Shown here: positions 39,479-47,959 of the stretch, piece after piece
How positions within the stretch are numbered: the stretch's first letter is position 1
Layout: each line of letters begins with the position of its first letter
IMG/VR virus record: IMGVR_UViG_3300044736_000016
Location: 1-64,000 of that record
Direction: 5' to 3' (one strand)
DNA: 64,000 nucleotides
Source of the DNA: a virus
Program-made: the position numbers and the translations under genes
The notes under the pieces: generated by a model
What the model was told of the DNA's origin: nothing
What the model saw: only the letters and a program-made list of their open reading frames with translations
The model's database searches: none

Positions 39479-39769
39479 GTGACGGCTTGCACGGATTGGG
39501 AAGGTTGCCCGCCACAGAGAGGCGGTGGATCAGCGACCCACCCACTCCGCACCTCTCCACACTCATCCGCAGATGAGGAGCAAGCCGCCGGGAGACCGCG
39601 AACGACAGGCGCATCCCGCACCACCATGCTGACTGACGATGTTATGGCACTTGCAGCGGAACTCTTTGACGATCTGCGCTCCCAACAACTTCCATGGACT
39701 TGCCCAGCGTGTCAGGCAGTGATGCTGGCGAAGTGCTCCGAGGGTATCGAGGCGCGAGCGCAGCCGTGA
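39479..39769 (+). CDS. Hypothetical protein, leaderless mRNA
   Basis: 96 residues from GTG 39479: a Cys-containing start (ACTDWEGCPPQ), a Ser/Arg-rich disordered middle, then LAAELFDDLRSQQLPWTCPA and a CPAC motif. If the leaderless start is wrong, ATG 39626 gives 47 residues. Overlaps the ParB-like gene by GTGA. Confidence 0.5.
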   Translation: MTACTDWEGCPPQRGGGSATHPLRTSPHSSADEEQAAGRPRTTGASRTTMLTDDVMALAAELFDDLRSQQLPWTCPACQAVMLAKCSEGIEARAQP

Positions 39770-40551
39770 GCACAGAGCCGAAGCCGTTGTGGCAGATAAT
39801 GCCCGAGATGAGCGAGGCAGAGTTCCAGCGGTTCGTGAACCGGATCGCTGCGCATGGATACCTGTCCAGCCAAGAGGTGCTTGTCGACCGCGATGGCCAG
39901 ATCATCGACGGCCACCACCGGGCTCGGGCCTGTGCGGCACTGGGTATCGAGTATCCGCGCCGCGTTCTTGACCAGGAGATGACCGACGACGAGAAGTGGG
40001 AGATCGTCTGGCTCATCAACGTCTCACGCCGTCACCTGACCCTCGATCAGCAGCGTGACCTCGTCCGCCAGTGGTTGAAGCGGCACCCTGAGACCTCCAA
40101 CCGCAGCGTGGCAGCCGACGTAGGTGTGGATGACAAGACTGTCGGCAAGATCAGGGGCGAACTGGAGGCGTCTGCGGAAATTCCGCAGACGGTGCGTCCC
40201 CACCAGCGTCAGGACCAGAGGCGCAACGGTGTGCCTACCGACGATCCGGAGCCTGACACCGTCGAGGCTGACGAGCGCGAGTTGATGACCGACGTAGCCG
40301 ATCACCGCAACGGAGTGTGGTTCGAGGTCACCATCGGGTATCCGGCTCCGAGCCAAGTCGCACGCCAGCGTGGCGACCTCCCCTACTCGCGTGAATCCGA
40401 GCGCCGTGAGTGGCACTCCACGCGGCTGTACCTGACCGCTCCAGCCCCACAGTCCCTGATGGATGGCGCCTCGGTGGTGAAAGAACTCGCCGAATCCCTC
40501 TGGCGTCAGATGCAGGCCGACCCCTTGCTCACGATGCTGATCCATGCCTGA
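39766..40551 (+). CDS. ParB-like DNA-binding protein
   Basis: 261 residues. The ParB/Srx N-domain is seen in YLSSQEVLVDRDGQIIDGHH and RARACAALGIEYP, where IIDGHHRA is the family's GxxR-type core. A helix-turn-helix follows (TSNRSVAADVGVDDKTVGKI, about 130-155). The C-terminal third is a separate beta-rich domain. It may centre plasmid partition or regulate the head operon it begins; no ParA is visible in the window. Confidence 0.8.
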   Translation: MSTEPKPLWQIMPEMSEAEFQRFVNRIAAHGYLSSQEVLVDRDGQIIDGHHRARACAALGIEYPRRVLDQEMTDDEKWEIVWLINVSRRHLTLDQQRDLVRQWLKRHPETSNRSVAADVGVDDKTVGKIRGELEASAEIPQTVRPHQRQDQRRNGVPTDDPEPDTVEADERELMTDVADHRNGVWFEVTIGYPAPSQVARQRGDLPYSRESERREWHSTRLYLTAPAPQSLMDGASVVKELAESLWRQMQADPLLTMLIHA

Positions 40552-40744
40552 GACGCGCCCGACCTTCGCCGATGAGGTGGACGCCATGCTGATGGCAGAG
40601 CGTGAGCCACCCGCCTACAACATGGCCGCCTCCTGCGTGACGTGCGGCGTGGAGATGCAGCCCGAGTCGGTGATCGCTGAGGTTGGCGCGGTGAACTGGC
40701 AGTGCCCGACGTGCCATGTGGTGGTGAAGGTGCGCGTCCGGTGA
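40544..40744 (+). CDS. Zinc-ribbon protein
   Basis: 66 residues: ASCVTCGVEMQPE and NWQCPTCHVVVKV, a CxxC...CxxC ribbon. Eight-base overlap with ParB-like gene, GTGA downstream. Confidence 0.6.
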   Translation: MPETRPTFADEVDAMLMAEREPPAYNMAASCVTCGVEMQPESVIAEVGAVNWQCPTCHVVVKVRVR

Positions 40745-40950
40745 GCGACCCAGTCATCACCGTTGGTCTTCGCGGACATTCGTGGATGCCTCAGTGGAAG
40801 TGTCCTCATTGCGATTACACCGTGAAAATCGCCGCATGCAGAGATATCATCGCTGGTCTGAGAGGAGCCATTGCGCTTCACAATGCAGTGGAGCACGGTG
40901 GCCCCGGTAAGGTGTGGAGCAGCCCCGAAGTGTGGCCCAAGACTTCATGA
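40741..40950 (+). CDS. C2H2-type zinc-finger protein
   Basis: 69 residues: WKCPHCDYTVKI then AIALHNAVEHGG, a CxxC...HxxxxH finger like those at 35534 and 35728. GTG start in a GTGA overlap. Confidence 0.6.
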   Translation: MSDPVITVGLRGHSWMPQWKCPHCDYTVKIAACRDIIAGLRGAIALHNAVEHGGPGKVWSSPEVWPKTS

Positions 40951-41204
40951 CGATCGCGGAAATGTCAACCGAGCGCCGACGAGCCCGCACCTGGACACAC
41001 AGCGGCTGGACCGTCGCGACGCATGGCGGCATACCGGTGGCCTTCGCCCGGTATCCGTGGCTGCGCGACCCGTTCCACTACCGCGACGGTGGCCCCGCAG
41101 AACCCGGTGATCTCACAGAGCACGAACTCTCCGAGCACACATGCGGACTACGCGGCCCTGATGGTCGGCTGCTCTGCTCGCTGATCATTGCAAGGACAGG
41201 ATGA
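40947..41204 (+). CDS. Hypothetical protein
   Basis: 85 residues; GWTVATHGGIPVAFARYPWL then THELSEHTCGLRGPDGRLLC-type tail with one Cys pair. ATGA overlaps at both ends. Unrecognised. Confidence 0.6.
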   Translation: MTIAEMSTERRRARTWTHSGWTVATHGGIPVAFARYPWLRDPFHYRDGGPAEPGDLTEHELSEHTCGLRGPDGRLLCSLIIARTG

Positions 41205-41509
41205 CCGTGACCGATACGCCCGCAGCGCAGAACGCCTACCCCCAGCTCGTTGCCCGCTACCGCGACGCTCGTCGTCAGTACCGTCAGCCCGGTGTGTCCA
41301 ACTCTGCGGCTGCACTGGGCATGGACGAGCAGGAATACTGCCGCAGGTTCGTCGCGGAGTTGGGGCCGATCGTCACGCAGACCAGCACGGTAAGCATGGC
41401 GAACATCGCGTGGCTCGAGGGTGCGGCATACGACGAGGCAGGGCTGCAAGATGCACGTGCGTCGGCGCTGAGCGAGACGGTCGGACGCGCTGGTCAAGTC
41501 AAGCCGTGA
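41201..41509 (+). CDS. Hypothetical protein, paralogue of the gene at 47460
   Basis: 102 residues. VARYRDARRQYRQPGVSNSA, then GMDEQEYCRRFVAELG, match YAKARRAYREPRIS and GLSEREYCERYVAQMG in the gene at 47460. Helix-turn-helix-like, so possibly DNA-binding. Both copies lie in the head operon. Confidence 0.65.
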   Translation: MTVTDTPAAQNAYPQLVARYRDARRQYRQPGVSNSAAALGMDEQEYCRRFVAELGPIVTQTSTVSMANIAWLEGAAYDEAGLQDARASALSETVGRAGQVKP

Positions 41510-41607
41510 AACGCGACCGTGATGAGCAGGAGGACCGACGCGACCAGCCCACACCCATCGTCCTGCCTCTGCCCTTGCCCCAACCTGCGGAGCCTGTGCC
41601 GGTATGA
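41506..41607 (+). CDS. 33-residue hypothetical protein
   Basis: GTGA overlap upstream and ATGA downstream. Charged N-half (KRDRDEQEDRRDQ) and a Pro-rich tail (LPLPLPQPAEPVPV). Coupling at both ends is the main evidence. Confidence 0.45.
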   Translation: MKRDRDEQEDRRDQPTPIVLPLPLPQPAEPVPV

Positions 41608-42215
41608 GCCCGCCGATCATCGGATACCGCGCATGGCGGGTCGTTGGTGACTACCGGCTGCAGAGCGTCTTCACGCTCGCTCGATGGCCGGTGAGGGATC
41701 GGCTGGAGGCAGAGTGCCGCCTACCGAATACGGCGATCAGCCTAGCACCCACTACTAGCCACACCGCGCCTTCCCTCGAATGCTCCTGCGGCATCTACGC
41801 GCGGACGACGCTCGCCGGTATCTTCGATGAACTCTGGCGTGGTGGTATGGCGGGAGAACACTCGGTCATCGTCGGAACCGTGGCCATGTTCGGCAGCACG
41901 TACCATGGCAAGGCGCATCCACACACCATCAGGGCACAGTACGCTCAGCCGATCTGCCTGCTTGCGCCCGACGCGTGGTATCCGTTCCGCACTCCGGTAG
42001 AGACACTGAGCGAACCGCCGACCGACATCGACATGACGGGGTGGCGCAGTACTCTAGACCGTGTCTCGGAGCAGTATGGCCTGCCCATCGTGGCGCGCTC
42101 TGGCATCGAGAAGTACGCTGCGGAGTTCGGCGAGCCGCTGAGATCGGCCGGGGATGAGCGGGTCACACGTGCAGCGGAGGAGCCACGCTGGCGCTCGTGG
42201 TGGCCGTGGGGATGA
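41604..42215 (+). CDS. Conserved phage-type protein of unknown function
   Basis: 203 residues. The pattern GYRAWRV at the start and SLECSCGIYA in the middle, followed by VGTVAMFG, is one I associate with a family widespread in actinobacterial phages; no function is known to me. ATGA overlaps both sides. Confidence 0.65.
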   Translation: MSPPIIGYRAWRVVGDYRLQSVFTLARWPVRDRLEAECRLPNTAISLAPTTSHTAPSLECSCGIYARTTLAGIFDELWRGGMAGEHSVIVGTVAMFGSTYHGKAHPHTIRAQYAQPICLLAPDAWYPFRTPVETLSEPPTDIDMTGWRSTLDRVSEQYGLPIVARSGIEKYAAEFGEPLRSAGDERVTRAAEEPRWRSWWPWG

Positions 42216-42331
42216 GGGTTCCGAACACCTACCCGCCGAGCATCCTGCGCTCGTGGTGGCTCTGGGTGTGGCGGCCGTGGACACGACCGATGACGTGGGA
42301 ACGTACCGTCAGGAGCATAGAGCCACGCTGA
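42212..42331 (+). CDS. 39-residue Trp/Arg-rich protein
   Basis: ATGA overlap upstream, TGATG junction downstream. Contains ILRSWWLWVWRPWTRPMTW: amphipathic, membrane-active look. Role unknown. Confidence 0.5.
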   Translation: MRVPNTYPPSILRSWWLWVWRPWTRPMTWERTVRSIEPR

Positions 42332-42825
42332 TGCCTGGCCGGTCCTGCACGTTGTGCCAACACCCATCCCGCGGAGAGATCGACAAGGCATTGGTACGCG
42401 GCGAGACGCTCAGGGGGATCGCGGCACAATTCGGCACAAGTACCGGCACACTGCAACGTCACAAGGTTGACCACCTTCCCGTGATCCTCGCCGAGGAGGC
42501 GCGACAGGCAGCCGAAGTAGCAGATACGGAGATCGTGGACTATGCCGCCGATGTGCTTCGCGACCTCATCGACACTCGCGCCGACGCTAGGCAAGGTGCC
42601 AAGAACGCTCTGTCGGAGGGACGCTTCGCAGGCGCCGGAGCACTCCTCGCTGTCCGTCTCAAGGCCAACGAACTCCTCGCCGAGCTTGAGGGGAGACTGA
42701 ACCGCACCCCGCAGGTCAACGTGCTGGTGCAAATCCGTGATGCCTTGGCCGATCTTCCACCCGAGATGCGCGCCGTGATCGCTGACAGGCTGGACCGTAT
42801 CGAGGCCCACGGGCCGGCAGCGTGA
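42331..42825 (+). CDS. terS: Probable terminase small subunit
   Basis: 164 residues. N-terminal zinc/HTH unit: RSCTLCQHPSRGEIDKAL, then GIAAQFGTSTGTLQRHKVDH as recognition helix; a helical oligomerisation region follows. Placement 6 bases before the terminase ATPase gene, plus DNA-binding N-domain and helical C-domain, fits a small subunit that recognises the packaging site. No direct family match can be checked. Confidence 0.65.
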   Translation: MPGRSCTLCQHPSRGEIDKALVRGETLRGIAAQFGTSTGTLQRHKVDHLPVILAEEARQAAEVADTEIVDYAADVLRDLIDTRADARQGAKNALSEGRFAGAGALLAVRLKANELLAELEGRLNRTPQVNVLVQIRDALADLPPEMRAVIADRLDRIEAHGPAA

Positions 42826-42831
42826 TGCACA

Positions 42832-43659
42832 GTGGCTGCACTGTTCTCACACGCCCGCAGACTGGCTGCCGCGCTCGACCCTGTCATCCGGATGCGACAG
42901 GCTGGTATCACCGCTGACCAGTGGCAGGAGATTCTTCTACGTAGCACTGCGCAGCGGATCATCATCCTCGCATCCCGCCAAGGGGGGAAGTCGACCGTCG
43001 TTGCTACGGACGCCTTGCATGTCGCTGAGCAGGACCCGCCCGGCGACGTCATCATTGGCGCGGTCAAGCAAGATCAGTCAGCGGAAATGCTTCGGAAGTC
43101 CAAGACGATCTACGGCATCACGGGCAGCATCTTCGAGGACGAACTGGACGGCGATCTCAAGGGGAACTCGATTCTCCGGGTGGAGATGCCGAACGGGTCG
43201 CGAATCCTAGCGGTGCCAGGGAAGGCTGGCACTGTGCGATCGTTCACGGCCAAACTGCTGATCATCGACGAGGCGGCCTACGTCCCTGACGACTTCTACA
43301 AGGCCGTCTTCCCCATGCTCGCCGTATCCCACGGCCGCATCATTCTGCTCTCCACCGCGCATGCCAAGTTCGGAGCGTTCTATGACATCTGGACCGAGGC
43401 GCCTGAGTGGGACTTTCGGCTGCCAGCTGAGGCGCAGGAGGAGGCGTGGCTCAAGATCAAGGTGCCGTGGTGGGAGTGTCCGCGTATACGGCCGGCTTTC
43501 ATCGAGGCTGAGCGAGCGAGGTTCGGCAACGCTTACGTGCAGAGGGAGTACGAGTTGGAGTTCGCCGACGCCATCACCGCTGCCTTCCGCACCGAGGACA
43601 TCGACGCCATGGCGCGCGACGACGTGGAGCCGTGGGCGTGCGCAGGGTGGGCGCGGTGA
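42832..43659 (+). CDS. terL: Terminase large subunit, ATPase half
   Basis: 275 residues, covering only the packaging ATPase. ASRQGGKST (about 47-55) is the Walker A variant of large terminases; KLLIIDEAAYV Walker B; LLSTAHAKFGAFYDIW the coupling motif; DFRLPAEAQEEAW and FEDELD lie around it. The reading frame ends after VEPWACAGWAR, just where the linker to the nuclease normally begins. The nuclease half is a separate gene at 44246. Start GTG 42832. Confidence 0.85.
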   Translation: MAALFSHARRLAAALDPVIRMRQAGITADQWQEILLRSTAQRIIILASRQGGKSTVVATDALHVAEQDPPGDVIIGAVKQDQSAEMLRKSKTIYGITGSIFEDELDGDLKGNSILRVEMPNGSRILAVPGKAGTVRSFTAKLLIIDEAAYVPDDFYKAVFPMLAVSHGRIILLSTAHAKFGAFYDIWTEAPEWDFRLPAEAQEEAWLKIKVPWWECPRIRPAFIEAERARFGNAYVQREYELEFADAITAAFRTEDIDAMARDDVEPWACAGWAR

Positions 43660-43961
43660 GGACCATCATCGAACTGTGGACTGACGAACGTCGGGTATCT
43701 GGTGGCAGCCCTCAGACGATCCCGGCTCCTGGTCATGGCTGCTGGAGTGAGGGCGATGCCGTTTGGCGGCCACACACCGGAACCGATGACCCTCGCCGCA
43801 TCTGGTGGGATCATGTTCCAGAGGGTCACTGCCCGCTGTGCAAGGAACGGCTCTGCATCGCGGGAAAGCCTTCGGACTATCGTCTGTTCGAGAGCGATGG
43901 CTGGATGCACTGCTGGACCTGCCGATGGTCGGTGAGAATGCGAACGGTGGACACGCCTTGA
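43656..43961 (+). CDS. Zinc-binding protein inside the split terminase
   Basis: 101 residues from GTG 43656 (GTGA overlap with the ATPase). HCPLCKERLCIAGKPSDYRL and WMHCWTCRW form a zinc ribbon. It does not resemble an intron-encoded nuclease. Confidence 0.6.
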   Translation: MRTIIELWTDERRVSGGSPQTIPAPGHGCWSEGDAVWRPHTGTDDPRRIWWDHVPEGHCPLCKERLCIAGKPSDYRLFESDGWMHCWTCRWSVRMRTVDTP

Positions 43962-43966
43962 CGTTG

Positions 43967-43995
43967 TTGTGGCATCCCACGCTCGCTCCTACCCT
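43967..43995 (+). promoter_or_regulatory. Possible leaderless promoter
   Basis: TTGTGG (43967-43972), 17 bases, TACCCT (43990-43995), then 6 bases to ATG 44002. GTGGCATCCCAC (43969-43980) is a small inverted repeat. Box match is moderate. Confidence 0.4.
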
Positions 43996-44001
43996 GCCCG
44001 T

Positions 44002-44217
44002 ATGCTCGACATCGATGCAGCCAACGGTCTCTGGTACTGCGCTGTTCGCGATGGTCTCGTGGAGACGTACGCCGAGGACGCGTCCACATGGGCGCTGACC
44101 GACCGCGGACTGGAGGTTGCCTACCGGCGAGCGTTCACGCAAGGCGCGGATCCAGAGTGCCTGTCAGCGAGCCAACTCATTTCCCTCGCGGTGTACGGCA
44201 TCACGGACATGGGGTGA
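44002..44217 (+). CDS. Hypothetical protein inside the split terminase
   Basis: 71 residues, winged-helix-like (TWALTDRGLEVAYRRAFTQG). Starts at ATG 44002; GTG 43969 is an alternative. A ten-codon frame (44214-44246) links its stop (GTGA) to the nuclease ATG (TGATG). Confidence 0.55.
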   Translation: MLDIDAANGLWYCAVRDGLVETYAEDASTWALTDRGLEVAYRRAFTQGADPECLSASQLISLAVYGITDMG

Positions 44218-44245
44218 GGGCGTCGCCAGCTGGAGACCGGTCCTG

Positions 44246-45094
44246 ATGCGGCTTCGGTTGGGCGTTGATCTTGGAAAACTGAACGACTATAGCGCCGTGA
44301 CCGTGTGCGAGGTGACCGACGCACCCGCAGCGCTGGGGCATGTTACCGCAGCGGACGTGGACGCGATGAGCATCGGTATCGACCCTCTCAGCCCGCTCGG
44401 TATCCTTGGCGTGAGGCATGCGCAGCCCGCGTACGTCGATCCGCTCGACCACCTGCCGGGACCGCGTGTGCCGTCGCTCGAACCGCTCTACACCGCACGC
44501 CACATCGAACGCGCCCCGCTCAATACCCCCTATACCGACGTGGCGATCGGCGTGAGGGTCATCGTCCAGTGGCTCCGGCAGCAGTTTCCTCGCATCGTGC
44601 CGGAACTCTACGTCGATGCCACCGGGGTCGGTATCCCGGTGGTGGACATCCTGCGACGCGAACTGTCAGGCATCCTGCATCGCCTGGTGCCGGTCACGAT
44701 CGTCAGCGGCGATGGGTATCACGACGTGGTCACGGCGGACGGGGCGGACCGCAAGGGCAGGGTGGTGCCGCGGAGTGCGCGTGGGCTGAAGGTCGGCAAG
44801 GGCTTCCTCGTGTCGCGGTTGCAGGCGTTGTTGCAGACGCAGCGCCTTGTCGGTCCGAGGACGATGGTCGCCGAGTTGCAGGACGAGTTGCGGGTGTTCG
44901 AGACGCGGGCGAAGGAGGGGCGGGACCAGTACGGCGCGAAGGTCGGTGCGCACGACGACCTTGTCATTTCGGCAGCGCTCGCCGTGCTGGACAGACCTCG
45001 GCAGGACGCTCGGCGCGTGGTGGAGACGCTGGAGACGATCAGCGGTCCTAGTATCGTCGGCGGCGGGCCGGCGGGGGCATGGGACATCCGGTGA
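44246..45094 (+). CDS. terL: Terminase large subunit, nuclease half
   Basis: 282 residues, RNase H-fold nuclease of large terminases. LRLGVDLGKLNDYSAVTV (first Asp about 8), ELYVDATGVGIPVVD (second Asp) and VGAHDDLVISAALAVLD (third acidic cluster) are the metal-binding triad. Together with the ATPase gene at 42832 this makes a complete large terminase in two polypeptides, 586 bases apart. It cuts concatemeric DNA at packaging. Confidence 0.85.
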   Translation: MRLRLGVDLGKLNDYSAVTVCEVTDAPAALGHVTAADVDAMSIGIDPLSPLGILGVRHAQPAYVDPLDHLPGPRVPSLEPLYTARHIERAPLNTPYTDVAIGVRVIVQWLRQQFPRIVPELYVDATGVGIPVVDILRRELSGILHRLVPVTIVSGDGYHDVVTADGADRKGRVVPRSARGLKVGKGFLVSRLQALLQTQRLVGPRTMVAELQDELRVFETRAKEGRDQYGAKVGAHDDLVISAALAVLDRPRQDARRVVETLETISGPSIVGGGPAGAWDIR

Positions 45095-45348
45095 CCGTAC
45101 TAGTAGACCACGCCAAGGACGCTGGGCTGATCGCTTGCGCGGGTGACAGGTGGATCGGTGGTCACGGGATCACATGCCGCCGTCTCGCCGGCCCGGGGCG
45201 TTGGATCTACTGCAAGTACTGCTACAAGAGCGTCACGCCGTGGACGCTGGAGGAGACCGTACCAGAGACGGGAGTGTGGCGGATGGTCTGCTGCGCAGAG
45301 TGCGGCGCGGGCTTAACGCGGCCTGAGCGCTTCACCGCGCCAGCGTAG
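45091..45348 (+). CDS. Zinc-ribbon protein
   Basis: 85 residues from GTG 45091 (GTGA overlap): GITCRRL, IYCKYCYKSVTPW and MVCCAECGAGL supply Cys pairs for one or two zinc sites. Unrecognised. Confidence 0.6.
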   Translation: MTVLVDHAKDAGLIACAGDRWIGGHGITCRRLAGPGRWIYCKYCYKSVTPWTLEETVPETGVWRMVCCAECGAGLTRPERFTAPA

Positions 45349-45372
45349 GGGCAACCCGTCCCGCGTCCCACG

Positions 45373-45564
45373 ATGCGTCCCACGATGGTACAGGGACAGC
45401 CGACACCGAAGGCCACGCTGAGATCGCGGGTTCGTCGTACCCTGCATCTGCGTGTCCCATCCTTGCGGCCGGTGAACGCCGACACCAAGGCGACCGACAC
45501 CGCTGCGGCCAAGTACCTCCCACCAGCGCAGACCACCGACCACTACCTGAGCCAGTACCTGTAG
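45373..45564 (+). CDS. Small basic protein before the portal gene
   Basis: 63 residues, Arg/Thr-rich (KATLRSRVRRTLHLRVPSLR), ending directly before the portal GTG. Acceptable mainly by position and lack of gaps in this operon. Confidence 0.5.
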   Translation: MRPTMVQGQPTPKATLRSRVRRTLHLRVPSLRPVNADTKATDTAAAKYLPPAQTTDHYLSQYL

Positions 45565-47460
45565 GTGGCGATCCTCGGTCCTGACGGTCGGGCGTTCCCA
45601 CAGACCACACGCGCAGAGTTCGCGGCTGCTCAGTCCGTACTATCGCGGCTACCTGCCGAACTGCGTCGTGCCGTGAACCTTGACGAGATCGGTGTCAGCG
45701 CTACCCAGATCATCGGGGGACTGATCTACGAGGAACGGGCGCCCGAACTCGCCGGGTCCAAGGGCATGGAGGTGTGGCGGGAGATGGGGCATGACGCCAC
45801 CTTGGCGATGTGCCTCCACGCCACCATCAACCCGCTGCGCAGCGCCGACTGGTTCATGGAGCCCGCGAGCGAAGACCCTGTCCACGTCGAGCAAGCTGAC
45901 CTCGCACACTGGTGCCTGTGGGAGTTCGGCACCATGTCATACGACGACCTGTTGCGCCAGCAGATGCGTGCCATGAAGCAGTACGGGATTGGATGCTCAG
46001 AGCTCTGCTATCGACCGATTCCCTCCGGTGAGTTCGCAGGCAAGTGGGGATGGGAGAAGTTGGCGTGGCGTTCACCGCTGTCCCTCTACCGCTTCAACGT
46101 CGAGTCGGTGCAGACGGAATACGGTGGCACGCGTCGCGAACTCGTCGAGGTGGTGCAGCGTGATCCTGCCAGCGGTGGGCTGTTCTACCTTCCCAAGGAC
46201 AAGGTACTGCTGTTCATCAACGACCTCGAAGGTGAAAACTTCCTCGGCAATTCAAGCTTTCGCCAGTGCTACGAGGCATGGCGGTACAAGCGTGCCATCG
46301 CGCGCCTGGAGGCCATCGCCCTAGAACGCTGCGGGATGGGACGCATGAAGGCCACGCTTCCGCAGGACTACTCCGACGAGGAGCGCAAGATGGCGCGGCA
46401 GATCGTTGAGAACGACCGCATCCACGAGAACGCCGGCATCGTCACCACCGAGGCGGTGCCGGTCGAGGTCATCCACAACTCAATCGAGGGGGCGGCATTC
46501 CGGGCGGCGTGGGAGGCGTACGACGCGGCGCTGTGCTTCCCGTTCCTCACGCAGTACCTGCTGCTCGGGCAGCGGGGCAACAGCGGGGCGTACTCGCTCA
46601 GCCAAGATCACTCGCAGATTCAGCTCACGCAGCTCAACGGTGATGCGAACCAGTTCGAGCAGGTGCTGAATCTCAGTCCGGGCATCCCGCTGCTCATCGC
46701 CATCAACTACGCGAACGCCGACCCGAGCAAGATGCCGAAGTTGCAGCACGGAGACATCGGCCGCAAGGACATGGAGCTGATGGGCAAGACCCTTCTCGCG
46801 CTGTCGCAGGGTGGGTGGGTCATGCCGACAGCGCAGGACGAGGACACGCTGCGCAAGTTCGTCGACCTCCCGGAGCGCGATCCGCTGCTCGGCCCCGAGG
46901 CGTTGGTGCCGCTCATCCAGCAGGTGCTGCCGCCGACGTGGTGGGGCACGCCGCACCAGGCTGGACAGGCGGTCAACCCTGCGGCCAAGGCTCTGGTCGG
47001 CTCTGGGACGCCCGTGTCGAGTGTTCAGCAGGCGACCGATGCGAAGGGGCAGTTTTCCGAGCGTGAGTGGGCCGTCATGGCTGAGCGATCGGTGAGGGCA
47101 CGGATGCCGTGGCGCCGCCCTGCGGTCAAGGGTGGACGCGTCACCGCCGAGGACGCTGTGAGGGTGCGGATGGGGGAGTATCTGTTGGACTACTTCGAGC
47201 AGGCCGACCGACCACGTATGCAGAAGCCCGACTCGCCATCGGTGCGCATTGCCAAGCGGCGCAGGCCGTACCAAGTAGCGCGTATGGCACAGGATGCGGC
47301 CAAAGTGGTGGAGATCAACGCACGAGCCAAGGCGGGCGGCGGGAGTGCGAACGGCAAGCGCAAGGTGGTCGTGAGCCCAGCGGACATCGTAGCGAGGCAG
47401 GGGCGTAGGTCGGTGCAGGACGTGCTTGCGGGCCTCGGCGCGAACGGGAGCGGGAAGTGA
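45565..47460 (+). CDS. Portal protein (DUF935, Mu gp29-like)
   Basis: 631 residues. Family features of DUF935 portals are clear: ATQIIGGLIYEERAPELAGS near the start, the LHATINPLRSADWFMEPAS block, WRSPLSLYRF, GLFYLPKDKVLLF, and the helical stem with GQRGNSGAYSLSQDHSQIQL. Ends in a Lys/Arg-rich tail. It forms the dodecameric gate through which DNA enters and leaves the head. GTG start follows the previous stop directly. Confidence 0.9.
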   Translation: MAILGPDGRAFPQTTRAEFAAAQSVLSRLPAELRRAVNLDEIGVSATQIIGGLIYEERAPELAGSKGMEVWREMGHDATLAMCLHATINPLRSADWFMEPASEDPVHVEQADLAHWCLWEFGTMSYDDLLRQQMRAMKQYGIGCSELCYRPIPSGEFAGKWGWEKLAWRSPLSLYRFNVESVQTEYGGTRRELVEVVQRDPASGGLFYLPKDKVLLFINDLEGENFLGNSSFRQCYEAWRYKRAIARLEAIALERCGMGRMKATLPQDYSDEERKMARQIVENDRIHENAGIVTTEAVPVEVIHNSIEGAAFRAAWEAYDAALCFPFLTQYLLLGQRGNSGAYSLSQDHSQIQLTQLNGDANQFEQVLNLSPGIPLLIAINYANADPSKMPKLQHGDIGRKDMELMGKTLLALSQGGWVMPTAQDEDTLRKFVDLPERDPLLGPEALVPLIQQVLPPTWWGTPHQAGQAVNPAAKALVGSGTPVSSVQQATDAKGQFSEREWAVMAERSVRARMPWRRPAVKGGRVTAEDAVRVRMGEYLLDYFEQADRPRMQKPDSPSVRIAKRRRPYQVARMAQDAAKVVEINARAKAGGGSANGKRKVVVSPADIVARQGRRSVQDVLAGLGANGSGK

Positions 47461-47759
47461 TGGATGTGTCGATGTCGTGTAGCGGAGTGGGTGCCATGCA
47501 AGTGGCGGATATCCACGCCGAGATGGTCGTTCGCTATGCGAAGGCGCGACGTGCTTACCGCGAGCCGCGAATCTCCGAGGCATGCGCCACGGTGGGCTTG
47601 TCAGAGCGCGAGTACTGCGAGCGGTACGTGGCACAGATGGGTGCTATCTACATGACGTGCAGCACCACCAACCCTGCGGTCGTACGCGACGCCTTCATCG
47701 ATGCTGGGCTGGTGCTCGCGCAGGAGGGACAGTGGGTAGATGAAGTGCGAGGAACGTGA
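47460..47759 (+). CDS. Hypothetical protein, paralogue of the gene at 41201
   Basis: 99 residues. VVRYAKARRAYREPRISEAC and GLSEREYCERYVAQMGAIYM align with the gene at 41201 over about 60 residues. Starts in a TGATG junction with the portal; GTG 47457 is an alternative. Confidence 0.65.
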   Translation: MDVSMSCSGVGAMQVADIHAEMVVRYAKARRAYREPRISEACATVGLSEREYCERYVAQMGAIYMTCSTTNPAVVRDAFIDAGLVLAQEGQWVDEVRGT

Positions 47760-47959
47760 GCGTAATGCGGTGGGCTTGGGTCTGCCGGCTAGTCGGCCAC
47801 GGCTGGCGTGCTGATGCACATGTGCGAGTACCCGGTGACCTCCACGCCGATGCGAGTGGGTTACGCATAGCGAGTTACCGATGCGTACGTTGCTGGAAGC
47901 GCTGGCCTGTCCCGTACTATGGCGATTACCGACCGCCGAGCCGGTATGCACATGGCTGA
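47756..47959 (+). CDS. Small zinc protein (DUF1660-like pattern)
   Basis: 67 residues. VCRLVGHGWR near the start and YRCVRCWKRWP near the end give the C...GH.W...CxRC pattern of small phage zinc proteins. GTGA overlap upstream. Confidence 0.6.
   Translation: MSVMRWAWVCRLVGHGWRADAHVRVPGDLHADASGLRIASYRCVRCWKRWPVPYYGDYRPPSRYAHG

Noticed and set aside
43660-44245. Group I intron or homing nuclease splitting the terminase
   Set aside because: The ATPase frame ends in a normal GTGA overlap, the two inner genes look like zinc and winged-helix proteins, and no HNH/GIY motif is visible.
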